Shown here one piece after another: positions 24,101 through 31,649 of a stretch of DNA of 32,414 nt. The notes under the pieces are model-generated. The model was not told the DNA's origin, did not search any database, and saw only the letters and a list, made by a program, of their open reading frames with translations. The number at the start of each line of letters is the position of its first letter. Within the stretch, counting starts at the first letter, position 1. Made by a program: the position numbers and the translations under genes. The stretch lies in contig CAJOHO010000035.1 of the NCBI GenBank assembly GCA_905234555.1, forward strand, positions 1 to 32,414, read 5' to 3'. This DNA comes from an uncultured Bacteroidaceae bacterium. Lineage in GTDB: Bacteria > Bacteroidota > Bacteroidia > Bacteroidales > Bacteroidaceae.

Positions 24101-25643
24101 TGGTGTAGTTGACATCGAAAATGCCTGTTTCGCTGACCGATCCGTTCGTCGTGGTCGGCGTTGAGCCGTCTGTAGTGTAGCGAAGGGTGGCACCGGCAGG
24201 AATATCGACAGTCACTTGGAGTGAACCGCTGAACACCTGTCCGTCCTTTGACACGACGGGTTCTTTCAGACGTTCTGTGGCAAACTGGCTGGCTGCATTG
24301 CTGCTGCCTGGTGTGGGCTTGGCGGTATAGCCCCATGTGTCGCCTGCGTTGGTGGTGCGGGCGTATGAAGTGCGCGACACAGCTGCAGGGTATTCCTGCT
24401 GGGCGACAAGGTTGCCGTCAGAGTCGCTGATATAGAGCGTGCCCCCGTCTGTGTCCAGTTCCAGATCTACCTGATGGGGTGCATATCGTGATTTGTTCTC
24501 AAACCACAGCACGAGATAACCTCTGGCAGGAATAACACCTGCATCGGCCAGCAGACGCGTCTTCTTCAGGTTCTGAGGATCGTCGCTGAAGTAGAAATGG
24601 GAGACGGAAGCGCTCTTGGTTGTAGGATTGTAAAGTTCAACGAATGGTCCGTAGTAGAAGGCTGGGTCGATGAACATATCCACGTTGGCAGTCATGATTT
24701 CGTTGATGACCAACGATTCGCTGGTGGCATCGTTCTTTGTTACCGTCACGCGGCAAGTGGCTTTCTTGTTGCTGCCGTCCGTCGCTGTGGCTGTAATGGT
24801 GACGGAGCCTGTGGCAAGTGCCGTCACTACACCTTTCTGGTTTACGGAGACGATGTTCTCGTCCGAGCTGACCCAGTCAAGCTTTTTGTATGTGGCGTTC
24901 TCCGGCAGGATGGTATATTCGAGCTGAGCTGTTTCGCCCAGAGCCAGTTCCTTCGTGGTGTTGGTGAAGCTGATGGATGTGATCTTGGTGACCGTTCCGT
25001 AGAATTCCAGTTTCCAGGTGTCGATGCAGGTCCAGTCGCTGTTGATGAGGTTGTCTTTGCGGATGCCTATGCGGAGTTCTCCGTCCTCACCCACCTGACA
25101 TTCCACCTGATTCAGGTAGTATCCTGCTTCGAACCAGTAGTAGGCTGCCTCCATGTTGTTGGGGATGCAATAGTCACCTCCCCACCATCCGTTGCCGCCT
25201 ACCCATTCCACAGAACCTCCCAGCGAGTTGGTGAGGGCAGCACTGCTGGAGAGGGCAATGGGCGTGAAGTAATCATCCACAGAAGATGTGGCATAGAGTT
25301 GGGCGTACTGGCTGTCTTGGTAATCACCGGAAGAGAAGAGGTAATAGTCGTTGCGGGCTTCTCCAGCACGGTAGAAGGCATAGAGGCTCACGCGATACAG
25401 ACCGGCAGACAGCCCGTTCAGATCCTGATAGGTGTTGTAGTACTTGGAGTAGTGTTCGGCATTCTCCATGGGATTGGCTGCACCCAACGGAGTTCCCTCC
25501 CAGAAGCTGTAGTCGTTGTTGTCGTAATGGGGATTCATGACGTAGGCATCGGTCACGTCAATCCATTGTTTCTGGGCAAAAGCTGTTGTTGTGCCCAGCA
25601 GGGCAGCAACCAGCAATGTGTTGATTCGTTTCATCATTGTCAT
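21195..25643 (-). CDS. Giant secreted CotH-kinase protein with T9SS sorting domain
   Basis: From ATG 25643 this is a secreted protein of about 1482 residues. Order: signal peptide (MMKRINTLLVAALLGTTTAFAQ); a beta-rich N-terminal domain; a Big_2 Ig-like domain near 220-300 (ISFTNTTKELALGETAQLEY); a lamin-tail domain near 310-455 (VINEIMTANVDMF); a chitobiase C-terminal-like domain near 465-540 (LRYTTDGSTPTTT); a CotH kinase domain from about 543, with SAGGWSRAWSPHSFKLKA, GVINMREPNNKHF and the metal-binding FVLFDTDAAFDYG near 805; a PA14-like region; a second lamin-tail domain near 1230; and a C-terminal sorting domain (LDVSQLPAGIYVARVQNADG). CotH of Bacillus is a protein kinase of the spore coat. 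An ATG at 25718 is too far upstream of the signal peptide. Confidence 0.85.
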   Translation of the reverse strand: MTMMKRINTLLVAALLGTTTAFAQKQWIDVTDAYVMNPHYDNNDYSFWEGTPLGAANPMENAEHYSKYYNTYQDLNGLSAGLYRVSLYAFYRAGEARNDYYLFSSGDYQDSQYAQLYATSSVDDYFTPIALSSSAALTNSLGGSVEWVGGNGWWGGDYCIPNNMEAAYYWFEAGYYLNQVECQVGEDGELRIGIRKDNLINSDWTCIDTWKLEFYGTVTKITSISFTNTTKELALGETAQLEYTILPENATYKKLDWVSSDENIVSVNQKGVVTALATGSVTITATATDGSNKKATCRVTVTKNDATSESLVINEIMTANVDMFIDPAFYYGPFVELYNPTTKSASVSHFYFSDDPQNLKKTRLLADAGVIPARGYLVLWFENKSRYAPHQVDLELDTDGGTLYISDSDGNLVAQQEYPAAVSRTSYARTTNAGDTWGYTAKPTPGSSNAASQFATERLKEPVVSKDGQVFSGSLQVTVDIPAGATLRYTTDGSTPTTTNGSVSETGIFDVNYTTTYRFRLFENGKLPSPVVTRTYIEDNGYTLPIISIVGNYADLYGDDYGIFVRGNGNGIVGNGQSSKCNWNTDWEHPVNFEYMKGGTTVFNQEVSIKSAGGWSRAWSPHSFKLKADKVFEGKKYMDYQFFDDKPYLRHKVLQIRNGGNDTSARIKDAAIQTIVARSGIDADGQAYQPTVHFINGEYIGVINMREPNNKHFALANWGIDTDEIDQWEISPDSNYVQKAGDKVAFDRWYDLSADAANEDTYLQIRNLVDVDEFVNYMAVQFYLGGSDWPRNNMKAYRPRFENGRFRFVLFDTDAAFDYGSDVFNQFDDKLNWSFDGLYDTTDAIAAGRNMSGNRIVEEVQIVRIFLNMLQNDSFRKQFIDTFSLVGGSVFDYQRSQQIINELRERVSSSMNSSERNSLNNTTNNILNKIGSNKSSARMKTMADAIHNYSAFGLQSTNYQSVAFSANIDQATIQLNDIPVPTNRFDGYLFSPITLRASAPAGFKFKGWQDMNGSVTESKKLFDRGSLWYYYDQGSLDGENWTASVNSSWSRGASPLGYFTSDTNNERGYQTFLDYGGDTNNKRPTYYFTRSFTLATAPKPSERFVLNFTCDDGAIIYVNGKEVGRYNMPSGTITYSSYASHYAYDNPDQGSLEIPYSSFKRGSNVLAVELHNCDNHSTDVMWDADLDKITAGQAAEIVTTDPTYTLPTSGDITLQAIFEPMTDEEKAQTDAHPVKVNEVSASNSIYVNEHFKRNDWVELYNTTDEDIDVAGMYLSDNLEKPTKFQITAPETEDQTYSTIIPAHGYLIVWCDKLSSISQLHASFKLDAEGGDILLTAADQSWCDTLSYVIHNGDQTVGLYPDGGSELFVMSPTIGKANLINSYAQRFEETKPENPDTGIGDFQLTANGGLSLAYLSDVLVIRSDEPMNVTANIYAVSGATVLTHPLEVNGTYRLDVSQLPAGIYVARVQNADGEFCQMKFIRK

Positions 25644-25724
25644 TTGTAAGTTGTTGTTAGGTTCAGGTACTAATTTATACTTTTTTATGATGGATTTAGA
25701 ATTATTCTCTTTATGCATTGTGAA

Positions 25725-27308
25725 TTACTTCACTAAGACTTTGCGATGATTGATGATATAGATGCCGGCAGGCAGTATTCGCTGCTCCACCTTGCGTCCT
25801 TGCAAGTCGTAAACAGTTGCGTCGGGCGTTTCTGTAGAGATCTCCACCAAGCCTGTGCTGGGAGGATTCACGCCACGCGGACAATAGTCCAGTTCAATGC
25901 TTCCGTCTTCGTTTTCCTTGATGTTGCGAAGGGGCTGGTTTAGCTCTCCTGGCGTTTCGCCCGTTGTGGTATAGACAGGCTGCTTATTGCTTTCCATGGC
26001 CGTCACGTTCAGCAATCCTGGGAACGGATCGCTAGCTGCAGAGATCATGAAAAGCCGATAGGTGCTGTTGTCGTTCACATTCATGTAGGAATAGAGATCC
26101 TCGTCGGCAGGGACGATGGTATAGCGCTGAGTTTCCTGACTGCAGGTGTTGAGACGGTTGCCTGTCCATGCACTTTGGGAGTAGTTGATGTGCGACACCA
26201 GCATACCATGATTGGACTGTTTGTCTGTGCCGCGTCCGATGTAGCCGTCCCAGCGTTTGTTCTGGCGGTTTTCGATGATGTAGTATTCGTTGGCATTCTC
26301 CGGATTCACCATCTTATAGCCGTCGCCACCCAGCGAGACAGGGTCGAGTCTGAGGTGCTGAGGTTTGTCCATGTCGAGTGTGACGAGGGGATGCCAGCCC
26401 ATGAAATCCTTTTCGTAGGCACTGTAGCCGCAGGGCATAAAGCCTGACTGGCAATAGCAGCCAGAGTCCATGATGTCCCAGTAGTCCAGTCCGTAAGCTT
26501 TATAGTCGTAGTCGTAGAAGTCGGGCAGACCCAAGGCGTGACTCAGCTCATGAATGAAGACACCGATGCCGTCGGGCTTTCCCTGGTATGTTTCGTTGCA
26601 ACAGGCATAGCAGCCGTAGCTGACTCCGCCGATGGTTCCACCACTGGGCTTTTCGTGAGGCCAGATGGTGTTTTCATCGCCATCTGCGTTCTCTCCAGGA
26701 CCTGCGAAGACGAAGAACGCCATATCGACGCTGCCGTTATTGTCGTTGTCAAACACGGTCCAGTCCACATTCAGCGCCTGAGCCTTCTGAATGGCTTCTG
26801 TGTAGAAAGCATTGGTATTCGTGTCTTTGCCGTTGCCGTTGTTCTGTCCGTAGTGGGCATATCCGTTCGCAAGTGTGACAGGTCCAAACACCTGGAATTG
26901 AGGTGTGAACAAACCGTCGCTCTGGTCGCGGAAATATTCCATGATAGCACCACGGCTACCGTGTCCCGAATAGTAGTTGCCGTCACCCAGTCCGTTGGCA
27001 AATTTCCTGAAATACTCGTTCACAACCTGCTCGTCGGCTTCGGTGATACAGGAATCTCCCTCTGGCAGACCGCTGATGAAGCGCTTGTCCTGAAATTGAA
27101 CAAGAATAACCGGAACCTTGGGGCTGCCGAACGAAGTGAGTGGGGCAGAGCTGTGCAAACCCACACGTCTGCGAGCTTCCGATACATCCGAACCCTCATC
27201 ATGGATCGTGGCGATGGGGTATCGTGATTTTGGAAAGCGGGCTTTAACCTGAGCCATCGCCGAAGTGGCAAGTGCTCCTATCAATAATAAGGTGTAAAAT
27301 CGTTTCAT
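25725..27308 (-). CDS. Secreted M6-family metalloprotease with T9SS sorting domain
   Basis: The 527-residue protein has a signal peptide (MKRFYTLLLIGALATSAMAQ), a propeptide-like stretch, and an M6 (immune inhibitor A-like) catalytic domain. The zinc site is HELSHALGLPD at about 253-263, with His253, His257 and Asp263 as ligands and Glu254 as catalyst. DYWDIMDSGCY downstream supplies the Met-turn. FVFAGPGENADGDENTIWPHE is also typical. The last 40 residues (YDLQGRKVEQRILPAGIYIINHRKVLVK as two adjoining parts) form a type IX secretion sorting tail. It is the first gene of the operon and has its own promoter. The CotH gene follows after about 80 bases, and both products are cargo of the same secretion system. 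Confidence 0.92.
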   Translation of the reverse strand: MKRFYTLLLIGALATSAMAQVKARFPKSRYPIATIHDEGSDVSEARRRVGLHSSAPLTSFGSPKVPVILVQFQDKRFISGLPEGDSCITEADEQVVNEYFRKFANGLGDGNYYSGHGSRGAIMEYFRDQSDGLFTPQFQVFGPVTLANGYAHYGQNNGNGKDTNTNAFYTEAIQKAQALNVDWTVFDNDNNGSVDMAFFVFAGPGENADGDENTIWPHEKPSGGTIGGVSYGCYACCNETYQGKPDGIGVFIHELSHALGLPDFYDYDYKAYGLDYWDIMDSGCYCQSGFMPCGYSAYEKDFMGWHPLVTLDMDKPQHLRLDPVSLGGDGYKMVNPENANEYYIIENRQNKRWDGYIGRGTDKQSNHGMLVSHINYSQSAWTGNRLNTCSQETQRYTIVPADEDLYSYMNVNDNSTYRLFMISAASDPFPGLLNVTAMESNKQPVYTTTGETPGELNQPLRNIKENEDGSIELDYCPRGVNPPSTGLVEISTETPDATVYDLQGRKVEQRILPAGIYIINHRKVLVK

Positions 27309-27370
27309 GCTGTAGTTGTATTACTTGTACGTTTTGCTATTTTATAGGCACACATTGTGCAAATTCGTTA

Positions 27371-27401
27371 CAAAATTACGTTTCTTTTTTGATTTTTGCA
27401 A
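27371..27401 (-). promoter_or_regulatory. Promoter of the protease-CotH-acyltransferase operon
   Basis: On the minus strand, TTG (27401-27399) and TAATTTTG (27378-27371) are 20 bases apart. The start site would be near 27364, about 55 bases before the protease start codon. Confidence 0.75.
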
Positions 27402-27441
27402 TTTTATCATCAAGAAAACGACTCATTTGCAGTTTTTTGCC

Positions 27442-27449
27442 TAATTTTG
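27442..27449 (+). promoter_or_regulatory. Probable -7 element of the mazG promoter
   Basis: TAATTTTG fits the -7 consensus. No TTG stands at the right distance (the nearest is 12 bases upstream), so the promoter would be weak or activator-dependent. The leader would be about 130 bases and contains the heptamer array. Confidence 0.4.
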
Positions 27450-27524
27450 TACCGATAAATCCGTTTTTCACGGCAAATAATAACAATGTTTGATGAAAAT
27501 CGGTTCGTCGATTTTCCGTCACTT

Positions 27525-27581
27525 CGTAAATCCGTTAAATCGTAAATAAATCGTAAATTGTAAATTATCAAATTGTAAATC
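27525..27581 (+). repeat. GTAAATC/GTAAATT array ending at the mazG start
   Basis: CGTAAATC-CGTTAAAT-CGTAAATAAAT-CGTAAATT-GTAAATTATCAAATT-GTAAATC is a degenerate 7- to 8-base array. It ends five bases before the ATG at 27585. Confidence 0.65.
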
Positions 27582-27584
27582 ATA

Positions 27585-28385
27585 ATGGTTCATACAAGAG
27601 AAGAAAAATTGGAAGCGTTTGGTCGTCTGCTCGATGTGCTCGACACGCTTCGTGAGAAATGTCCTTGGGATCGCAAGCAGACCAACGAAAGCCTGCGTCC
27701 CAACACCATCGAAGAAACCTACGAACTGTGCGACGCACTCATCAAGGACGATGCCGCCAACATCTGCGAGGAAGTGGGCGATGTGCTGATGCACATGATT
27801 TTCTATTCACGAATCGGCGAAGAGCAGGGACGCTTCGATATGGCTGACGTCTGCAACAAAGAAAGCGACAAACTCATTTTCCGCCACCCACATGTGTATG
27901 GCGACACAGTAGCGGAAACTGCTGGCGAAGTTCTCAAGAACTGGGAACAGATCAAGCTGAAGGAGAAGGCAGGCAAGAAGAAGACCGTGCTGGGTGGAGT
28001 TCCCGACTCCCTGCCTTCGCTCATCAAGGCTTACCGCATTCAGGACAAGGCACGCAACGTGGGTTTCGACTGGCAGAAACGTGAGGATGTGTGGCAGAAG
28101 GTGAAGGAGGAAATCTCTGAGTTTGAGGCAGAAGTGGCAAATATGGACCAGGAACGGGCTACCAGCGAGTTTGGCGACCTGCTCTTCTCGCTTATCAACG
28201 CCTCTCGTCTCTACCACATCAATCCCGACAACGCCCTCGAACGTACCAACCACAAGTTTATCCGACGCTTCAACTATGTAGAGCAGCAGACCCTGGCACA
28301 GGGACGCAACCTTCAGGATATGACCCTCGAAGAGATGGACGCTTTGTGGAACGAAGCCAAAAACAACGAGCATAACTGCGAGTAA
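27585..28385 (+). CDS. mazG: Nucleoside triphosphate pyrophosphohydrolase MazG
   Basis: The 266-residue enzyme hydrolyses (d)NTPs to monophosphates plus pyrophosphate and removes non-canonical nucleotides. It has two MazG repeats. In the first, CPWDRKQTNESLRPNTIEETYEL and EEVGDVLMHMIFYSRI provide the E-x-x-E and E-x-x-D metal-binding residues, and FRHPHVYGD is the usual mid-protein marker. The second contains VKEEISEFEAEVA and EFGDLLFSLINASR, with the same spacing of acidic residues. E. coli MazG has 263 residues. No mazEF toxin genes are nearby. The gene starts a plus-strand run that ends with the porin gene. Confidence 0.95.
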   Translation: MVHTREEKLEAFGRLLDVLDTLREKCPWDRKQTNESLRPNTIEETYELCDALIKDDAANICEEVGDVLMHMIFYSRIGEEQGRFDMADVCNKESDKLIFRHPHVYGDTVAETAGEVLKNWEQIKLKEKAGKKKTVLGGVPDSLPSLIKAYRIQDKARNVGFDWQKREDVWQKVKEEISEFEAEVANMDQERATSEFGDLLFSLINASRLYHINPDNALERTNHKFIRRFNYVEQQTLAQGRNLQDMTLEEMDALWNEAKNNEHNCE

Positions 28386-28402
28386 ACTCAGCAGTCCCGT
28401 AT

Positions 28403-28421
28403 GTTGCGACTCAGTCGCAAC
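28403..28421. repeat. Palindrome with TGCGAC/GTCGCA core after mazG
   Basis: GTTGCGACT (28403-28411) and AGTCGCAAC (28413-28421) are exact inverted copies around a single C. The core matches the palindrome at 129-150. No T tract follows, so it is not a standard terminator. Confidence 0.6.
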
Positions 28422-28498
28422 TACTCATTCAGTTGTTAAAAATAATTGCGTTCTTGTTAAAAAAAGCGGATTATGCCTGATTATTCAGGAATTTTGCG

Positions 28499-28506
28499 TA
28501 AATTTG
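28499..28506 (+). promoter_or_regulatory. Probable -7 element before the DUF4468-like gene
   Basis: TAAATTTG matches the -7 consensus 33 bases before the start codon. No TTG stands about 20 bases upstream, so it is a weaker candidate than the other promoters here. Confidence 0.4.
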
Positions 28507-28538
28507 CAGCCAAATCTCAAAACTAAATCCAGAAAAAG

Positions 28539-29159
28539 ATGAAAAAACTGTTGATAGCAATCATGGTGGCAGTTCTGCCAGTATGTGTCGAAACCGCTTC
28601 GGCTCAGTTGTTCCAGAAGAAAGACTTCCAAGGTCGTAAGGATCGCAAGGAGTATATGCAAGGAGCTGTACCACAGGCTAATGGTAAAGTCGTGTTTACC
28701 AAAGAGTTCAATACGGCGAAGAACGCCTTCGATGCCCTCAAGCAATGGGCTGGACTTCGCTTCATGCCCAACACCCAGCAGGGAGTGTGGTCCGATGCTA
28801 ACTACTTCAACAACGGCGACTTTGCCTTGGCTGAAACGCCCGACCAGAACACCATCGTCTGCACAGGCGACGAGGAACTGGTGTTTACCAACAAAGCGCT
28901 GGCTCGCGATGCCTCCAAAGTGAACTACAAACTCACGCTCAACATCACAGATACCAAGGTGGTGGCAACCATTAGCGACATTGCCTACATCTACAATCTG
29001 ACCGATGTGGCTGAGCGCATTCCTGCTGAAGACTGGATTACCGACAGCGAAGCCTTCTCCAAGAAAGGCGACCTGCTCCGTCGTGTAGCGAAGTTCCGCA
29101 TCAAGACCATCGACCTGGTTGACGAACTGTTCAGCGAAATCGAAAGCACAATAAATTAA
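28539..29159 (+). CDS. Exported DUF4468-like protein
   Basis: The 206-residue protein has a signal peptide (MKKLLIAIMVAVLPVCVETASA, cleavage before QLFQKK). The mature part begins with GKVVFTKEFNTAKNAFDALKQWAGLRF and continues with ALAETPDQNTIVCTGDEELVF and YKLTLNITDTKVVATISDIAYIYN. These are the features of DUF4468, a TBP-like fold found in exported Bacteroidetes proteins of unknown role. The rest is helical (AFSKKGDLLRRVAKFRIKTIDLVDEL). It may be periplasmic or, without a lipobox, soluble. It precedes a small membrane protein and a porin, so it may be an envelope accessory factor. That is inference. Confidence 0.7.
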   Translation: MKKLLIAIMVAVLPVCVETASAQLFQKKDFQGRKDRKEYMQGAVPQANGKVVFTKEFNTAKNAFDALKQWAGLRFMPNTQQGVWSDANYFNNGDFALAETPDQNTIVCTGDEELVFTNKALARDASKVNYKLTLNITDTKVVATISDIAYIYNLTDVAERIPAEDWITDSEAFSKKGDLLRRVAKFRIKTIDLVDELFSEIESTIN

Positions 29160-29160
29160 T

Positions 29161-29240
29161 CGGTAAATGGTAAATCGTAATTCCGAAATTCCGTGATTCC
29201 GTAATTCCGAAAATCCGTAAATCTTTAAATCAGTAAATTC
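29161..29240 (+). repeat. Long degenerate GTAAATC/GTAATTCC array
   Basis: About ten units of 7 to 8 bases run from one base after the DUF4468-like stop codon to five bases before the next start: GGTAAAT, GGTAAATC, GTAATTCC, GAAATTCC, GTGATTCC, GTAATTCC, GAAAATCC, GTAAATC, TTTAAATC, AGTAAATTCC. It fills the entire intergenic gap. Confidence 0.75.
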
Positions 29241-29244
29241 CTCG

Positions 29245-29532
29245 GTGAAGACAGACGATATCGACAAAATCATAGCAGATGCGTTGGAGAACGAGCATAG
29301 CGGCAAACGTCGCCGTTGGCATCGTCCCGAGCAGAACGAACGGAAAGAACAGGAGAAGCGTCAGCGCATCATGCGTTGGCGCAACATTCTCAATGCCCTG
29401 TTCCTCTTGGGATTCGTAGTGGCAATTCTTCTCTATTTCACTTCACCCAACGACCGCACAGCCTTCTTCTGCGTCGGCTTTGGCGCTATGGCTCTCAAAA
29501 TCGTAGAGTTCGTCCTCCGCTTCATGTTTTAA
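29245..29532 (+). CDS. Small two-helix membrane protein, GTG start
   Basis: The 95-residue product has an acidic then basic cytoplasmic N-terminus (MKTDDIDKIIADALENEHSG, then KRRRWHRPEQNERKEQEKRQ), followed by two membrane helices at about 47-65 (NILNALFLLGFVVAILLYF) and 72-92 (AFFCVGFGAMALKIVEFVL). I recognise no family. The start is GTG; no ATG occurs before the membrane part. It lies between the DUF4468-like and porin genes, with 41 bases to the latter. The array directly before the start leaves no obvious Shine-Dalgarno sequence. Confidence 0.65.
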   Translation: MKTDDIDKIIADALENEHSGKRRRWHRPEQNERKEQEKRQRIMRWRNILNALFLLGFVVAILLYFTSPNDRTAFFCVGFGAMALKIVEFVLRFMF

Positions 29533-29534
29533 CA

Positions 29535-29556
29535 GGTTAATCGATCTCGATTAACC
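29535..29556. promoter_or_regulatory. 10-bp inverted repeat before the porin gene
   Basis: GGTTAATCGA (29535-29544) and TCGATTAACC (29547-29556) are exact inverted copies around two bases. The element lies 18 bases upstream of the porin start and has no T tract, so it looks like an operator or a hairpin near the ribosome binding site. Confidence 0.5.
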
Positions 29557-29573
29557 GTCAATAGGTATTCTCA

Positions 29574-31643
29574 ATGGTCACTCGCAAAGGTTTCTTCGTT
29601 TGTTTGCTCCTGAGCCTCCTTGGGTGCCAGTCGTTGTTTGCCCAGCGCATCATCAACGAACTGGAAAGCAACACAGGTACGAACCTGGGCGACAGCATGT
29701 TGGAAGGCGATTCTCTCGACACCAAGAAGAAGGCAGCAAAGAAAGTCGTACCTGCCGATGTACGCTCCTGGACCATTGACCCTGACTACGGAAACCCTAC
29801 CGACGTCGATGTCGATACCCTCCACCATCATTTCCAGAATAGCGACCTGCCCGAAGGTCTGATTGGCGAATACAATCCGCTGGGAAACATCGGTTCTCCG
29901 CGTCTTTCGCGTATATATATGAACCGTACCGTCGGGAGCGAGTTCATCTTTACCCATCCCTTCGACCAGTTTCTCGTCGCACCAGGCGATTTCCGCCACT
30001 ACAACACCAAGTCGCCTTACATGAACCTCACCTACAACTGGTGTGGTTCGAAGCAGAGTGGCGACGACCATTTCCGTGCCCTCTACACCAACAACGCAGG
30101 TAAGCGCATCAACTTCGGAGGCATCTTCGACTACATGTACGGACCTGGCTATTACGACAACCAAGCCACCTCCTTCATGGGCAGCACAGGCTTCGGTTCC
30201 TACACCAGCGACCGCTACGACCTCCATTTCCACTACACCCACAACTACATGAAACTGAGTGAGAACGGCGGTATCGAGGACGACCAGTACATCACCAATC
30301 CCGAAGGAATGGCACAGCGGTACGGATCCAACGATATACCCACCAACCTCTCTGACAACTTCATGAAGCAGGAGCACGACATCGTCCGGCTCAACCATCG
30401 CTACCACATCGGCTTCACCCGTACCGAAGGCGACTCCACCGACCTCCACGATGTCTTCGTGCCTGTCACCAGCTTCTTCCACACCTTCTCGTTCGAGAGC
30501 TATCGGCGTGCCTATCAGACAAAGGTGGCGAACAACGGATTCCATACCTATCAGTTCCTGCCAAGCGATACCGTGAACGACCGGAACAAGATGCTGGAAA
30601 TCAGAAATCTTATCGGTGTCTCCCTCAATGAAGGCTTTAATAAGTATGCCGTAGCTGGACTGAACGCATACGTGGGATTCCTCCATCGCACCCACACCAT
30701 GACCGACACCATTCCTGGTGCCCTCCATACACGCCTCTCTACCGTCAAATACGACGAGAACGACGTGCTTGTAGGTGGTCAGATGATCCGTACACAAGGC
30801 ACATGGATTCACTACAACGCAGACGTCAAATTCGTGGTAGCTGGCGACAATGCCGGAGATATGCGTCTGACGGGTAGGGGAGAACTCAATATGCCGCTGC
30901 TGGGCGATACCGCTCAGGTGGTGCTCCATGCACTTCTCAGTCGCGAAAATCCCAATTTCTACTTCGACCATTACCATTCCACCTACGCCTGGTGGGACAA
31001 TGAGATGCGACGCACCACACAGACACGACTTGGTGCCGACATCGTCTTCCCCAAGACAGGAACACGTCTGAGTTTCGCGATGGAGAACCTCAAAAACTAC
31101 GCCTATTTTGCCAACAACGGAACAGCCCTCTACGACGAAGAAGGCAACATCACCTCCGTCTCCAACAACGTCGTAGCACGTCAGTACAACGATAACATCC
31201 AGATTATCAGCGCACGTCTCCAGCAGAACTTCAAGTTCGGACCCCTCCATTTCGACAACGACATCACCTACCAGACCTCCACCAAAGAGGACATCCTGCC
31301 CCTGCCCAAACTCTCCACCTACCATAACCTTTATCTTTCCTTCCTTATCGCCAAGGTGCTCAACTGCGAACTGGGTGCCGACATGAAGTACTTCACCAAG
31401 TACTATGCCCCCGACTATTCCCCCGTCATCGGCCAGTTCACCACCCAGAACCCCAACAAACGCATGAAGATTGGCGATTATCCCATGTTCAGCGTCTATG
31501 CCAACTTCCTCCTCAAGCGTTGCCGTTTCTACATCCAGTACTACCACGCCAACCAGAGCGACGGTCGCTACTTCTGGGCACCCCATTACCCCATGAATCC
31601 CTCCGGCATCCATTTCGGCATCAGCTGGAACTTCTACGACTAA
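29574..31643 (+). CDS. Putative outer-membrane porin (Porin_10 type)
   Basis: The 689-residue protein has a signal peptide (VTRKGFFVCLLLSLLGCQSLFA, cleavage before QRII). A Lys-rich linker (LDTKKKAAKKVVPADVRSWT) precedes a long beta-strand-rich body, with alternating aromatic and polar residues (YMNLTYNWCGSK, RYDLHFHYTHNYMKL, HDIVRLNHRYHIGFTR). The protein ends in a strand with terminal aromatic residues (GIHFGISWNFYD), a usual outer-membrane insertion signal. The pattern agrees with the Bacteroidetes 'putative porin' family PF14121. The Cys in LLGCQS resembles a lipobox, but the AQ cleavage site fits signal peptidase I better. Ligand unknown. The 194-bp nested repeat element starts seven bases past the stop codon. 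Confidence 0.85.
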   Translation: MVTRKGFFVCLLLSLLGCQSLFAQRIINELESNTGTNLGDSMLEGDSLDTKKKAAKKVVPADVRSWTIDPDYGNPTDVDVDTLHHHFQNSDLPEGLIGEYNPLGNIGSPRLSRIYMNRTVGSEFIFTHPFDQFLVAPGDFRHYNTKSPYMNLTYNWCGSKQSGDDHFRALYTNNAGKRINFGGIFDYMYGPGYYDNQATSFMGSTGFGSYTSDRYDLHFHYTHNYMKLSENGGIEDDQYITNPEGMAQRYGSNDIPTNLSDNFMKQEHDIVRLNHRYHIGFTRTEGDSTDLHDVFVPVTSFFHTFSFESYRRAYQTKVANNGFHTYQFLPSDTVNDRNKMLEIRNLIGVSLNEGFNKYAVAGLNAYVGFLHRTHTMTDTIPGALHTRLSTVKYDENDVLVGGQMIRTQGTWIHYNADVKFVVAGDNAGDMRLTGRGELNMPLLGDTAQVVLHALLSRENPNFYFDHYHSTYAWWDNEMRRTTQTRLGADIVFPKTGTRLSFAMENLKNYAYFANNGTALYDEEGNITSVSNNVVARQYNDNIQIISARLQQNFKFGPLHFDNDITYQTSTKEDILPLPKLSTYHNLYLSFLIAKVLNCELGADMKYFTKYYAPDYSPVIGQFTTQNPNKRMKIGDYPMFSVYANFLLKRCRFYIQYYHANQSDGRYFWAPHYPMNPSGIHFGISWNFYD

Positions 31644-31649
31644 GACAAT

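Noticed and set aside
29571-31613. A 680-codon open frame antisense to the porin gene
   Set aside because: It mirrors the porin gene's codon pattern. The plus-strand frame has a signal peptide, strand pattern and terminal aromatic residue, whereas the antisense product is Val/Gly-rich with no recognisable domain.
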